The notes: a model not told the origin generated them from the sequence alone. Shown: positions 1 through 9,587, counted from the stretch's first letter. The stretch is 64,000 nt of DNA from Pantoea sp. Nvir (GCF_009829915.1 NZ_SZZW01000004.1:1-64000); one strand, 5' to 3'. A program made the numbers and translations.

Positions 1-38
1 CGTTATTAGTCATAATCTTACGCGATATCGTGTTCGGT

Positions 39-115
39 GGTGCGGTAGTTCAGTCGGTTAGAATACCGGCCTGTCACGCCGGGGGTCGCGGGTTCGAGTC
101 CCGTCCGCACCGCCA
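39..115 (+). tRNA. aspT: tRNA-Asp (anticodon GTC)
   Basis: The 77-nt sequence folds as a complete cloverleaf: the acceptor strand GGTGCGG pairs with CCGCACC, the anticodon loop reads CTGTCAC, the T loop is TTCGAGT, and the 3' CCA is encoded at 113-115. It is nearly identical to E. coli tRNA-Asp, and the differences in the anticodon stem are paired changes. Followed by tRNA-Trp and then hdfR, it matches the distal end of the E. coli rrnC operon, so a 5S rRNA gene probably lies just left of the window. Confidence 0.98.
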
Positions 116-126
116 CCCTCCTTTAT

Positions 127-199
127 AGGGGCGTAGTTCAATTGGTCGAGCACCGGTCTCCAAAACCGGGTGTTGGGGGTTCAAGTCCCTCCGCCCCTG
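127..199 (+). tRNA. trpT: tRNA-Trp (anticodon CCA), no encoded 3' CCA
   Basis: The acceptor AGGGGCG pairs with CGCCCCT, the anticodon loop is CTCCAAA, and the sequence is otherwise close to E. coli tRNA-Trp. Two departures stand out. The three bases after the discriminator G (200-202) are CCC instead of the CCA that E. coli tRNA genes encode, so the mature end must come from trimming and CCA-adding enzyme. The normally invariant A21 of the D loop is C (GGTCGAG in place of GGTAGAG). The T stem has a compensated change and still pairs. It was probably co-transcribed with the upstream rRNA operon and tRNA-Asp. Confidence 0.96.
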
Positions 200-216
200 C
201 CCCTATTAGAAAAACA

Positions 217-262
217 CCTTGATAAAACGACTGACAGAGTCAGTCGTTCCTCAAGTTTTTTA
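217..262 (+). terminator. Rho-independent terminator after the tRNA pair
   Basis: The perfect 10-bp stem AACGACTGAC (226-235) / GTCAGTCGTT (239-248) has a 3-nt loop. It is extended by an outer CTTGA/TCAAG pairing and followed by a run of six T. It ends the rrn/tRNA transcript and abuts the stop codon of the converging hdfR. Confidence 0.85.
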
Positions 263-1090
263 ACACAGCCGCTCTAGAATAGGAAAATTAAGAATTTGCT
301 GTATAGATGCTTGCTGATCGCTATTTTGTAACCATACTGCGTATAAAGGACGGACTACAATTGGTGTATTTGGGACAGTTATCAGGTCTTTGTATATATT
401 TTTCCAAAAATCAGGTAGGAAAGCGCATGCACTAGTCGTATAAATAAGCTCCCGTGTTACATGAGCTGAAGTTGTTGTTAGCAATGGTACATCACCATTG
501 CCAAAAAGATAGCTTTCATGTTGTTGAAAGTCAGCACCCCATTCTAACTTAATATAATCATATTTTTCTCGGTTGTCTATTTTACTTGCTCGAAAAAGAG
601 CAAGAGAGATATGACCAACCTGTTGGCTAATTAATTCATCCATTTTAGAGGGTTCCGTCGTGAGTAACAGATCGAGCTGCCTCTCATGGAGCTGCTTAAC
701 AAGCAGATGGCGCTGGGATACGCGTGCTTCAAGATACAGATTTTTTTTGTTCCCATATAGAGTTTGTAACCACGGTGTCAGATAAGCTTCCCATAGTGAA
801 GCACTGGCACCTATTGAGATTTCATGATGCTGCTGTGTATGCAAAACTTCTTTTTTTGCTATCATCCATGTGCTCATCAGACTTTCCGCATAGGGTAGCA
901 GTCGTTCGCCTGCAGAAGTTAGTCTTATATTGTTACGATGACGAGTGAAAAGATTAACGCCTAACTGATTTTCTATCTGACGGATGCGAAAACTGACGGC
1001 AGACTGTGTGAGATAGAGTGATTCTGCAGCCCGACCAAAATGACGAGTTCTGCTTACTTCTAGAAAGGTTTTCAGTAATTCCGTATCCAC
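260..1090 (-). CDS. hdfR: LysR-type regulator HdfR
   Basis: This 276-residue protein is close in length to E. coli HdfR (279). An N-terminal winged helix-turn-helix (about residues 1-65, with the segment [20 protein letters not shown]) is followed by a LysR substrate-binding domain with no visible damage. In E. coli HdfR represses the flagellar master operon flhDC and activates glutamate synthase genes; which target remains here cannot be told. It starts at GTG (1090-1088) behind a strong AGGAGG. It stands divergent from maoP and convergent with the tRNA operon, exactly as in E. coli, which makes the assignment firm. Keeping this regulator in a genome shedding others is notable. Confidence 0.9.
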   Translation of the reverse strand: MDTELLKTFLEVSRTRHFGRAAESLYLTQSAVSFRIRQIENQLGVNLFTRHRNNIRLTSAGERLLPYAESLMSTWMIAKKEVLHTQQHHEISIGASASLWEAYLTPWLQTLYGNKKNLYLEARVSQRHLLVKQLHERQLDLLLTTEPSKMDELISQQVGHISLALFRASKIDNREKYDYIKLEWGADFQQHESYLFGNGDVPLLTTTSAHVTRELIYTTSACAFLPDFWKNIYKDLITVPNTPIVVRPLYAVWLQNSDQQASIQQILNFPILERLC

Positions 1091-1212
1091 AGCTTCCTCC
1101 TAAAAAATATTTCTCACACAGATTTAAATGTTTTGTTGTACACATTGTCAAGCCTATCTAATACTCCGCGCCACTAATAAGCCTGTCCTAAGAGAATTAG
1201 GAGTACCCTAAG

Positions 1213-1551
1213 ATGGCAAAAAGCTTCTCAACTACAAATCGTTTTTTTGATAATAAACATTATCCCCGTGGGTTTTCACGGCATGGTGATTTCACAATTA
1301 AAGAGGCCCAACTTCTAGAACGTTATGGTTTTGCTTTTAATGAGCTGGACTCAGAGAAGAGAGAACCGGTAACTGATGAAGAATGCTTGTTTTTAGAAGT
1401 ATGTCGTGGGCTTCGTGAGCCCCAAACTGAAGCTGAGCGAGTGTGGGCAAAATATACTGCTCGTATTAAGTGTCCTAAAAGGTTTCACACTCTTTCAGGT
1501 GGTAAACCTCAGATGGATAACTTTGAAGATTACAGCGAAACCGATGATTAA
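1213..1551 (+). CDS. maoP: Macrodomain Ori organization protein MaoP (YifE)
   Basis: The 112-residue product has the same length as E. coli MaoP and is nearly identical over the middle ([32 protein letters not shown]). MaoP acts with the nearby DNA site maoS to insulate and organise the Ori macrodomain of the nucleoid, and its occurrence follows the Dam/SeqA/MatP/MukBEF set. An AGGAG lies about 10 nt before the ATG. In E. coli maoS is close to this gene, so the hdfR-maoP gap (1091-1212) is where it would be, though I cannot prove it by eye. In E. coli yifB and ilvLXG follow; here an eroded region follows. Confidence 0.92.
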   Translation: MAKSFSTTNRFFDNKHYPRGFSRHGDFTIKEAQLLERYGFAFNELDSEKREPVTDEECLFLEVCRGLREPQTEAERVWAKYTARIKCPKRFHTLSGGKPQMDNFEDYSETDD

Positions 1552-1867
1552 GTAGGATGTCGTAATACATTCTGGCTATATTTTAAAGGGCGATGATAAG
1601 CAAGTATCAGTTGATTACTAGTGTAATAATCTCACTACTTTCCGCGAATAAGGACACGAAGTACATAAAGTATTCTATTAGCTAGCTAGATTAGAAATCG
1701 TGTAAGCCGAACAACTAGGGTATGTTGACATTCTATATATAGTTAAAAACAGTACAATCAATAGAGTGAAACGATCAGGAAATTCGTTCAAGTGCAACTT
1801 CTATTGGGGTAACCAGAGATCATACTGGCATTGATAATGCTAAGGCAGGCTAGGGTTGTTACGGAAA

Positions 1868-2290
1868 AACAGTAGAAGCTTGCTAGATAAGTGATTTTCG
1901 TGCAGGTACAAGAAAATTACTACCTCGTCTCATTTGAGCAATACCTGGAATTAGCTTAGAACTTTAAAGTTACATTGTGGTAATCATCTAGAAAAAGAAA
2001 GTTTTAAACTGAATTGAAAGTAAATAGCGACGTGTGATTTTCTAATTGTGTCATCATGAGCAAGGTTCGGTAGTAGAATTAATTTTTCAGTTTTATAGGA
2101 AATACGGTTTATGGATTAAATACATAGGGTGATTGAAGGAATTGGAAGTTGTGCTCCTTTAGTTTTCACCAAACAGTAACTGACACACTGATACGGTAAC
2201 GTATGAATACCGATCAGGTTAGACTAAATAAGTTAATTGCACTTAATTTCGCTACAGGAGGATCTAAAGCAGAATCCGCCTATATATGCT
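1868..2290 (+). pseudogene. ilvG: Remnant of acetolactate synthase II large subunit (ilvG)
   Basis: No open frame survives, but the C-terminal third of IlvG can be followed with frame changes. ACCTCGTCTCATTTG (near 1923) reads as the TSS-G-L part of [28 protein letters not shown] reads as the TVVCI segment. The block near 2095 resembles LFFQERY. ACAGGAGGATCTAAAGCAGAA (2254-2274) reads TGGSKAE and matches the PPGASNSE tail. Its position between maoP and the ilvM and ilvE remnants is that of E. coli ilvG. No trace of ilvL or yifB is recognisable in 1552-1867. The alignment is by eye against remembered family sequence. Confidence 0.6.
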
Positions 2291-2345
2291 AAATATATCA
2301 ATTTAAATTAGAGATAAAGTACGGAAGTAATCTCATAATCTCTTT
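2287..2345 (+). pseudogene. ilvM: Possible remnant of acetolactate synthase II small subunit (ilvM)
   Basis: Right after the ilvG tail, the codons at 2296-2331 read YQFKLEIKYGSN, similar to HQVNVSARFNPE at the start of E. coli IlvM, and then stop codons and AT-rich drift take over. The position fits ilvM and the similarity is weak but collinear. From here to about 2750 nothing else can be read. Confidence 0.35.
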
Positions 2346-2759
2346 ATTATGAGAAATTTATACCATATATCTTAAAAGTTGCTATTAGCCAATTAGCAGC
2401 TTGGTATAGTTTCGTATCTCATAATTGGTATCATTGGTAGCTCTCTTTTGATGGTTACTACATCACGGATCATTATAATACATACCCCCCTAATTTCTGA
2501 AGCCACTTAACGTTTTTTATATTCTAAAACAGAGCATTATTCCATGGGATAAGGTTGAGGTGTAGTTTCTGTCCTATTGAATAGAGACGGTTCAGACTCC
2601 CTATATCTATAGGTTGTGTCCGATGAGCACGAGAACTTTTTCCCATTTGGTACCTATTATAATCATAGAGAAAATTTCATTAATGAGCATTTAGTATTTT
2701 TAGATATACACCATGCATATATATGTTTCTAATATGCAGAGTCACAAATTTGCGTTTAG

Positions 2760-3556
2760 TTGTAAAAATAAATAAATAAGTAAGAATGAAAACAAGAAAA
2801 GGTGAATATTATGTCTTACACACTGCATTATAATACTCCGTATTTAAGGTAATTCTTTATGATGATTATCACAAACGTCTAGTAGTGTGCTATCACTGGG
2901 AACACATGTAGCATCTCTACGACTTTGCTAAAATTTATTTTTCCCTGTGCACATATAGCTTCGACAAATTAATGCTCGCGACCCATGAGGTTCTGTGCGA
3001 TAAGATAATGGTCTGCAAAGTCCCTACATCCGTTTGCTAGCGTTCGTAGAGAATGTTGGTCTGAGTGTAACTCCAGTAGATAGATGTCTACATCACATAT
3101 GCGACTATTATCGCTTTTGCATAGGGCGCGTATTTAAGAGATGACACTCTAGAAAATAGAATTACTGAAATAGTCTTATTTTGGAATTGTGTAGTCCCAA
3201 ACACTTTGTTCACCGCAGCTAAAGCAATAAGCCATCTTTATTAGTGGGCAGCTAAGCACAATACAACTGCTATCAGGAAGATATTACCTTGGAAACTAAC
3301 AGTTACATCTCTGAAGATGTTGGCGAAAATTTGTTTAAAGTAAAAGACGGTATTTTGTTTACTCTGCCTTTTACTTTTATTGTAGTGCTGGTCATTTCAC
3401 TTGAGACGGCATTATTAAACTGGCAAATGATTTGGGCTGAGGTGCACAAGCAAGTATTATTGCGCAATTTGCTCTATCTGCGCGCTAGTATTCAGTGTTG
3501 GTGAACTTTGTAAAACTGAAGACAAATGCAGCTAGTTAGATCAAATAAATACATAA
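2760..3556 (+). pseudogene. ilvE: Branched-chain amino acid aminotransferase pseudogene (ilvE)
   Basis: IlvE, the PLP-dependent enzyme for the last step of Ile, Val and Leu synthesis, is recognisable over nearly its whole length but broken many times. Readable blocks are: MSYTLHYNTP from 2811 (family MSHALHYGTS); HWEHM-stop-HLYDFAKIY (EHMQRLHDSAKIY with Q turned to TAG); YIRLLAFVENVG (YIRPLIFVGDVG); an ATIIAFA-stop-GAYL block with Trp turned to TAG; WNCVVPNTLFTAAKA (WNRAAPNTIPTAAKA); and NSYISEDVGENLFKVKDG from about 3298 (NGYISEGAGENLFEVKDG). The C-terminal TEDKCS-stop-LDQIN-T ends at TAA 3554-3556. At least three frameshifts, several stops and a C-terminal deletion are present. It lies 60 nt before ilvD, as in E. 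coli ilvGMEDA. Confidence 0.93.
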
Positions 3557-3616
3557 TAAAAAATTAATTCAAACGTAACGGTCCCGTGTTATTTTTCAGA
3601 TTGGAGCAAAAAGAGC

Positions 3617-5467
3617 ATGCCTAAGTACCGTTCTACTACTACCACCCATGGCCGTAATATGGCGGGTGCTCGTGCCTTGTGGCGCGCGACAGGAATGACT
3701 AATGATGATTTTGGAAAACCAATTATCGCCGTAGTCAATTCATTCACTCAATTCGTTCCAGGGCATGTCCATTTGCGCGACATTGGAAAACTTATTGCCC
3801 AGCAAATCGAAGCAGAAGGTGGTGTGGCTAAAGAGTTCAATACCATTGCAGTAGATGATGGTATCGCTATGGGCCATAGTGGCATGCTCTATTCACTGCC
3901 GTCTCGCGAGTTGATTGCCGACTCAGTAGAATACATGATTAACGCGCACTGTGCTGACGCCATGGTTTGTATCTCTAATTGCGATAAAATTACTCCAGGC
4001 ATGTTAATGGCTTCGCTACGCCTCAATATTCCAGTAATTTTTGTTTCCGGTGGTCCAATGGAAGCAGGAAAAACTAAACTCTCTGACCAGATTATCAAAC
4101 TTGATCTGGTAGATGCGATGATGCAAGGCGTTAACCCTAATGTCAGTGATTCCGATAGTATGCAAATTGAACGTTCTGCGTGTCCAACTTGTGGTTCTTG
4201 TTCTGGCATGTTTACTGCTAACTCAATGAACTGCCTGATTGAAGCACTAGGATTGTCACCTCCCGGTAACGGCTCTTTACTAGCAACACACGCCGATCGC
4301 AAAGCGCTTTTTATCAAAGCAGGTAAATGCGTTGTTAATCTAACAAAACGATACTACGATCAAGATGATGAGAGCGTTCTACCACGTAATATTGTTAATA
4401 AAGCTGCATTTGAAAACGCTATGATGTTAGATATTGCCATGGGAGGTTCTACTAATACCGTTTTGCACTTACTCGCTGCTGCACAGGAAGGAGAAGTCGA
4501 CTTCAGCATCTCTGATATCGACCGCCTATCACGAAAAGTGCCACATTTGTGTAAAGTTGCTCCTAGTACAGAAAAATATCATATGGAAGACGTACATCGT
4601 GCAGGTGGCGTTATCGGTATTCTTGGTGAGTTGGACCGTGCCGGTCTGTTGCATACTGAGGTACGCAACGTGTTTTGTATGAGTCTGCGCGAAATGCTAG
4701 ATCGCTACGATATTATGCTCACTCAAAACGAAAAGGTAAAAATTATGTTCCGCGCCGGACCAGCAGGTATCCGTACTACTCAGGCTTTTTCTCAAAATTG
4801 TCGCTGGGATACGTTGGATGAGGATCGTCAGGAGGGATGTATTCGCACATGCGAGCATGCCTTCTCGCAGGATGGTGGCTTGGCAGTGCTCTACGGCAAC
4901 TTGGCTGAATATGGCTGCATTGTAAAAACTGCTGGCGTGGATAAAAATATCCTAGTTTTTCAAGGCACAGCTAAAGTCTACGAAAGCCAGGAAGATGCAG
5001 TTAAAGCAATTCTCGACGGTAAAGTGGTCGCGGGTGATGTGGTAGTAATCCGTTATGAAGGGCCGAAAGGTGGACCAGGTATGCAAGAAATGCTCTACCC
5101 TACCACCTATTTAAAATCTATGGGCCTCGGTAAAAGTTGTGCGTTGATTACAGATGGTCGTTTCTCTGGGGGTACCTCAGGTCTGTCAATTGGTCATGCC
5201 TCACCGGAAGCAGCTAGCAAAGGCACGATCGCGCTGGTAAAAGATGGCGATATCATAGATATCAATATTCCGAACCGTAGTATTAGTGTGGCGTTGCTGG
5301 ACAGCGAACTACATGCACGTCGTACAGAAGAAGAAGCGCGTGGCGATGAAGCTTATACGCCGCACAGCCGTGTGCGTCAAGTTTCATTTGCGTTGCGTGC
5401 CTACGCATACTTTGCCACCAGTGCTGATAAAGGTGCTGTGCGAGATAAGAGTAAGTTGGGAGGCTAA
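3617..5467 (+). CDS. ilvD: Dihydroxy-acid dehydratase IlvD
   Basis: This enzyme dehydrates 2,3-dihydroxyisovalerate and 2,3-dihydroxy-3-methylvalerate to the 2-oxo acids of valine, leucine and isoleucine, using an iron-sulfur cluster. At 616 residues it is the same length as the E. coli enzyme. Cysteine motifs of the cluster are present ([11 protein letters not shown] near residue 122 and [12 protein letters not shown] near 195), as is the C-terminal [14 protein letters not shown] region. A GGAG lies about 10 nt before the ATG. ilvA follows after 3 nt, so the two form an operon. Because the upstream ilvGME and its leader are eroded, transcription must rely on a surviving upstream or internal promoter that I cannot locate. 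Confidence 0.98.
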   Translation: MPKYRSTTTTHGRNMAGARALWRATGMTNDDFGKPIIAVVNSFTQFVPGHVHLRDIGKLIAQQIEAEGGVAKEFNTIAVDDGIAMGHSGMLYSLPSRELIADSVEYMINAHCADAMVCISNCDKITPGMLMASLRLNIPVIFVSGGPMEAGKTKLSDQIIKLDLVDAMMQGVNPNVSDSDSMQIERSACPTCGSCSGMFTANSMNCLIEALGLSPPGNGSLLATHADRKALFIKAGKCVVNLTKRYYDQDDESVLPRNIVNKAAFENAMMLDIAMGGSTNTVLHLLAAAQEGEVDFSISDIDRLSRKVPHLCKVAPSTEKYHMEDVHRAGGVIGILGELDRAGLLHTEVRNVFCMSLREMLDRYDIMLTQNEKVKIMFRAGPAGIRTTQAFSQNCRWDTLDEDRQEGCIRTCEHAFSQDGGLAVLYGNLAEYGCIVKTAGVDKNILVFQGTAKVYESQEDAVKAILDGKVVAGDVVVIRYEGPKGGPGMQEMLYPTTYLKSMGLGKSCALITDGRFSGGTSGLSIGHASPEAASKGTIALVKDGDIIDINIPNRSISVALLDSELHARRTEEEARGDEAYTPHSRVRQVSFALRAYAYFATSADKGAVRDKSKLGG

Positions 5468-5470
5468 CTA

Positions 5471-7054
5471 ATGTTAGAGTATCAACAATTTCTACCCTCA
5501 TCGCTTGATGGTGCGGAATATTTACGTGCAGTGCTGCGTGCACCGGTATATGAAATTGCACAGGTGACACCATTGCAAAAAATGGAAAAAATTTCCACGC
5601 GTTTTGACAATATAATTTTAGTAAAACGTGAAGATCAACAGCCAGTACATAGTTTTAAGCTACGTGGTGCTTATACAATGATTTTTGGATTGAACGAAAA
5701 GCAGAAAATGCAAGGTGTAATAACGGCATCAGCCGGAAATCACGCACAAGGAGTTGCTCTTTCTGCTAGTCGGCTCAACATCAAATCTTTGATTGTAATG
5801 CCGTTGCCTACGTCAGAAATCAAGGTTGATGCAGTACGCTCATTTGGCGGTAAGGTTTACATGTATGGAGCCAACTTTGACGAGGCGAAAGCTAAAGCAA
5901 TTGAGCTAGCGGAGCAAAAAGGATATACCTTCATTCCGCCGTTTGACCATCCGGCTGTAATTGCAGGGCAGGGTACACTAGGGCTAGAATTGCTGCAGCA
6001 AGACGCGCATCTTGATCGTGTCTTTGTGCCAGTTGGCGGAGGTGGCCTCGTGGCCGGTATAGCAGTATTGATCAAACAGTTAATGCCACAGATTAAAATA
6101 ATTGCAGTGGAATCGGAAGATTCTGCTTGCTTAAAGGCGGCACTAAATGCTGGAGAACCAGTAGATCTGCTACGTGTCGGGCTCTTTGCCGAAGGTGTCG
6201 CGGTAAAGCGCATTGGTAGCGAAACTTTTCGAATTTGTAAAGAATATCTTGATGATATTATCACTGTGGATAGCGACGCTATCTGTGCAGCGATGAAAGA
6301 TCTTTTCGAGGATGTACGAGCGGTGGCAGAGCCATCAGGTGCGCTAGCATTGGCTGGTATGAAGAAATATATCCAGCAGGAAGATATTAAAGGTGAGCGT
6401 CTAGCTCACATTCTTTCGGGCGCGAATGTTAATTTTCATGCCTTACGCTATGTCTCCGAGCGCTGTGAACTAGGTGAGCAACGTGAGGCATTACTCGCTG
6501 TAACGATCCCCGAACAAAAGGGAAGTTTTCTAAAGTTTTGCCATACGCTGGGCGGACGTTCAGTTACTGAATTTAACTATCGTTATGCCGATGCCGATAA
6601 CGCATGCATTTTTGTTGGAGTTTGTTTAACGCACGGGCTAGAGGAACGTATGGAGATCATTACCCAGCTTGTACAGGGTGGTTATCAGGTAGTGGATCTA
6701 TCGGATGACGAAATGGCAAAACTGCACATACGCTATATGGTAGGAGGACGTCCCTTAAAACTGTTGTGTGAACGTTTATTTAGTTTTGAATTTCCAGAGG
6801 CGCCTGGCGCGCTGTTAAAATTTCTACAAACCCTCGGTCCATACTGGAATATCTCGCTTTTTCACTATCGTAGCCACGGTACCGATTATGGCCGTGTGCT
6901 AGCGGCTTTTGAGATAAACGATAATGAGCAGGGTTTTGAATCTCATTTAACCGCTCTAGGTTATGATTTTCATGATGAGGGAAATAATCCAGCGTTCCGT
7001 TTCTTTCTTGCAGGGCGGGTTAGTAGTCATAATAACAAATGCCAAAAGGCATGA
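5471..7054 (+). CDS. ilvA: Threonine deaminase IlvA (biosynthetic)
   Basis: The PLP enzyme converts threonine to 2-oxobutanoate, the committed step to isoleucine. The PLP lysine motif HSFKLRGAY (about residue 60), the PVGGGG phosphate loop and two C-terminal ACT-like regulatory modules are intact, so feedback by isoleucine is plausible. The protein is 527 residues against 514 in E. coli. The family end FRFFLAG is followed by 12 extra residues because a small insertion shifted the frame past the ancestral stop, and a TAG still sits out of frame at 7020-7022. The 3' end overlaps the converging ilvY by 28 nt. Substrate comes from thrABC in this window. Confidence 0.97.
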   Translation: MLEYQQFLPSSLDGAEYLRAVLRAPVYEIAQVTPLQKMEKISTRFDNIILVKREDQQPVHSFKLRGAYTMIFGLNEKQKMQGVITASAGNHAQGVALSASRLNIKSLIVMPLPTSEIKVDAVRSFGGKVYMYGANFDEAKAKAIELAEQKGYTFIPPFDHPAVIAGQGTLGLELLQQDAHLDRVFVPVGGGGLVAGIAVLIKQLMPQIKIIAVESEDSACLKAALNAGEPVDLLRVGLFAEGVAVKRIGSETFRICKEYLDDIITVDSDAICAAMKDLFEDVRAVAEPSGALALAGMKKYIQQEDIKGERLAHILSGANVNFHALRYVSERCELGEQREALLAVTIPEQKGSFLKFCHTLGGRSVTEFNYRYADADNACIFVGVCLTHGLEERMEIITQLVQGGYQVVDLSDDEMAKLHIRYMVGGRPLKLLCERLFSFEFPEAPGALLKFLQTLGPYWNISLFHYRSHGTDYGRVLAAFEINDNEQGFESHLTALGYDFHDEGNNPAFRFFLAGRVSSHNNKCQKA

Positions 7055-7914
7055 ATAAGCGGCTCAGAGAGCCGCTTTTTTTGTACACAAACTCCCAACT
7101 CTAGTGGGGTCGCCGACTCTACATTTTCTAGCTTCAGCACGCGATTACGCATTGACTCCGGGCTATTTTCTAACACTACGTCCGGCAACATTGCAATACC
7201 ACAGCCAAGCGCTACCATGGATACAATTGCTTCATGCCCAGAAGAAACAGTAGAATAAATCAGCGGATTAGAGATGCGATAGCGCCTAAACCACAGATCG
7301 ATGCTGCGGCGCGCGGGCCCCTGTTCTGGCATGATGAATGGGATCTGGTCCCAGTTAGGCGACTTTTGTATCGCTTGACTACGTACTGGACAGGGCAGTG
7401 CTGGAGCGATTAGCACTAGCGGTATTAGTCCTAGTGGAGTAAAAATAATGCTGGGACGTAGTAACTCGGGCCTGACGGTAATCGCTAGATCTGCTGCTCC
7501 ATATTGTACTATCTTAATGGCGTCGGCGACGTTGCCGGTAGTGAGTTTGATCTCTACTTGTGGATAATCAGTGTAAAACCGATCTAGGAGCGGTGGTAAA
7601 TTATTATAAGAAGCAGTTACTGAACAGAACAAACGTAGTTCGCCGTTTAGTGATGGGGTATTAAGATCCATTACATGGCGCAATTGCTGATACTGCAACA
7701 GCGTCTGCTGTGCAAACTGTCGCAGTTGCTCGCCTGCATCAGTGAGTCCAACAGTGCGGTTATCACGTAAGAAGAGGGTGTGTCCCAAATCTTCTTCAAG
7801 GCGTTGGATCTGACGAGAGAGCGTAGATGGACTGACATGCATGGTACGCGCGGTGCGTCCAAAGTGACAACTCTCTGCTAAATGAAGAAACAACTTTAGA
7901 TCTCGTAAATTCAT
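7027..7914 (-). CDS. ilvY: LysR-type activator IlvY of ilvC
   Basis: IlvY activates the divergent ilvC when its inducers, acetolactate or acetohydroxybutyrate, are present, and represses itself. The sequence shows an N-terminal helix-turn-helix (HFGRTARTMHVSPSTLSRQI) and an inducer domain with VALIAPALPCPVR-like and VSMVALGCGIAMLPDVVLENSPE segments typical of IlvY. I take the ATG at 7914 (MNLRDLKLFLHL), matching the E. coli start, giving 295 residues against 297. An in-frame upstream extension to 7956 has no family support. The upstream Shine-Dalgarno is weak. The C-terminus is read through the ilvDA terminator hairpin. Confidence 0.94.
   Translation of the reverse strand: MNLRDLKLFLHLAESCHFGRTARTMHVSPSTLSRQIQRLEEDLGHTLFLRDNRTVGLTDAGEQLRQFAQQTLLQYQQLRHVMDLNTPSLNGELRLFCSVTASYNNLPPLLDRFYTDYPQVEIKLTTGNVADAIKIVQYGAADLAITVRPELLRPSIIFTPLGLIPLVLIAPALPCPVRSQAIQKSPNWDQIPFIMPEQGPARRSIDLWFRRYRISNPLIYSTVSSGHEAIVSMVALGCGIAMLPDVVLENSPESMRNRVLKLENVESATPLELGVCVQKKRLSEPLIHAFWHLLL
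7057..7083 (+). terminator. Terminator of ilvDA, embedded in the ilvY coding sequence
   Basis: The 8-bp stem AAGCGGCT (7057-7064) / AGCCGCTT (7070-7077) is followed by seven T. It begins 2 nt after the ilvA stop codon. On the other strand the same bases encode the QKKRLSEPL segment near the IlvY C-terminus, so it serves as both terminator and protein-coding DNA. Confidence 0.8.
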
Positions 7915-7935
7915 ATATTTTACTTTTAAAGTAAT

Positions 7936-7952
7936 CTTGCAAAATTTGCAAG
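7936..7952. promoter_or_regulatory. Probable IlvY operator in the ilvY-ilvC gap
   Basis: The palindrome CTTGCAAAATTTGCAAG has 7-bp arms and sits just upstream of the ilvY start, in the 160-nt divergent promoter region. LysR-type proteins bind such T-N11-A dyads, and E. coli has two tandem IlvY operators here. A second looser dyad, AATATAT (7964-7970) / ATATATT (7982-7988), may be the promoter-proximal operator. The function is inferred from position and symmetry. Confidence 0.6.
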
Positions 7953-8074
7953 TCAATATTGTTAATATATCAATTTAAGCAATATATTTCCTGGCATATG
8001 ATGGTGTTATTCACGGCGCTGCTGACAGGGTTGTTACCTAACAACAGCAAATATAAAACATGATCGGAGTACCC

Positions 8075-9556
8075 ATGACTAACTACTTTAACAAATTGAA
8101 TCTGCGCAATCAGTTAGCGCAGTTAGGCAAATGTCGCTTCATGGCGCGTGATGAATTTGTCGACAGCATCAATTTTCTGAAAGGAAAAAAAGTGGTCATC
8201 GTGGGTTGTGGTGCTCAAGGTCTCAATCAGGGCCTGAACATGCGTGATTCTGGCTTAAACATCTCTTACGCACTTCGTGATGAAGCCATTGCTGAGAAAC
8301 GGTCCTCTTGGTACAAAGCCACTGAAAAGGGTTTTAAAGTAGGTACCTACAAAGAGATAATTCCGCAAGCAGACTTAGTAGTTAATTTGACCCCGGATAA
8401 ACAACACTCCGCTGTTGTGAAAGCCGTACAGCCGCTTATGAAAACCGGTGCTGCCCTAGGTTACTCACACGGCTTTAATATCGTTGAAGTGGGAGAAACA
8501 ATTCGTAAAGACATCACCGTAGTAATGGTAGCACCAAAATGCCCAGGCACAGAAGTACGCGAAGAGTATAAACGTGGTTTTGGTGTACCCACCCTAATCG
8601 CTGTGCATCCAGAAAATGATCCGCAAGGTGAAGGCATGGCAATTGCTAAAGCCTGGGCTACAGCAATCGGTGGTAACCGCGCAGGTGTAATAGAATCCTC
8701 TTTTGTTGCAGAAGTAAAATCAGACCTTATGGGCGAGCAAACTGTTTTGTGCGGTATGTTACAAGCCGGTTCTCTTCTTTGCTTTAATAAGCTAGTTGAG
8801 GAAGGTCATGACGTGGGTTATATCGGAAAATTAATCCAATTTGGTTGGGAAACCATTACTGAATCTCTAAAATTTGGTGGGATTACGTTAATGATGGATC
8901 GCCTCTCAAACCCTGCTAAACTACGCGCTTACGCCTTATCAGAGCAGTTAAAAGAAATTTTAACACCATTGTTCCAAAAACATATGGATGATATTATTTC
9001 TGGAGATTTTTCTTCAAGAATGATGGCTGATTGGGCTAATAACGATAAAAAATTGCTTACTTGGCGTGAATATAGTGGTAAAACCGCTTTTGAAACCGCC
9101 CCGCAATATGAAGGCAAAATTAAAGAGCATGAGTACTATAATAAAGGCGTTCTGTTGGTCGCGATGGTGAAAGCAGGAGTTGAGTTAGCTTTTGAAACTA
9201 TGGTTGCCGTAGGCATTATTGAAGAATCAGCTTATTATGAATCTTTACATGAGCTACCGTTGATCGCCAACACCATTGCCCGTAAACGTTTATATGAAAT
9301 GAATTTAGTTATTTCTGATACTGCTGAATATGGCAACTATCTTTTTTCATTTACTGCAGTACCTTTGCTTAAAGAGTTTATGGCCATGCTGCAGCCGGGT
9401 GATTTAGGAAATGCGATTGTTGAGAGCACACAGATTGATAACGCACAGCTGCGCGACATTAACGAAGCAATTTATAAGCATCCAATCGAGATTGTCGGCC
9501 GCAAGCTACGTGGCTACATGAGCGATATGAAGTGTATCGCACGGCTGCAGGGCTGA
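8075..9556 (+). CDS. ilvC: Ketol-acid reductoisomerase IlvC (class II)
   Basis: This enzyme isomerises and reduces acetolactate and acetohydroxybutyrate with NADPH and magnesium. The Rossmann motif [12 protein letters not shown] is near residue 45. The length of 493 with a duplicated knotted C-terminal domain marks the enterobacterial class II form (E. coli 491). The start is the ATG at 8075 ([11 protein letters not shown]) with GGAG 6 nt upstream; an ATG at 8060 is in frame but lacks homology. It is divergent from its activator ilvY, with an operator between. A few acidic-loop residues drift, but conserved EXXXE-type segments remain. Confidence 0.97.
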   Translation: MTNYFNKLNLRNQLAQLGKCRFMARDEFVDSINFLKGKKVVIVGCGAQGLNQGLNMRDSGLNISYALRDEAIAEKRSSWYKATEKGFKVGTYKEIIPQADLVVNLTPDKQHSAVVKAVQPLMKTGAALGYSHGFNIVEVGETIRKDITVVMVAPKCPGTEVREEYKRGFGVPTLIAVHPENDPQGEGMAIAKAWATAIGGNRAGVIESSFVAEVKSDLMGEQTVLCGMLQAGSLLCFNKLVEEGHDVGYIGKLIQFGWETITESLKFGGITLMMDRLSNPAKLRAYALSEQLKEILTPLFQKHMDDIISGDFSSRMMADWANNDKKLLTWREYSGKTAFETAPQYEGKIKEHEYYNKGVLLVAMVKAGVELAFETMVAVGIIEESAYYESLHELPLIANTIARKRLYEMNLVISDTAEYGNYLFSFTAVPLLKEFMAMLQPGDLGNAIVESTQIDNAQLRDINEAIYKHPIEIVGRKLRGYMSDMKCIARLQG

Positions 9557-9587
9557 AAACATGTAACACAGTATTCAATATAAAAAT

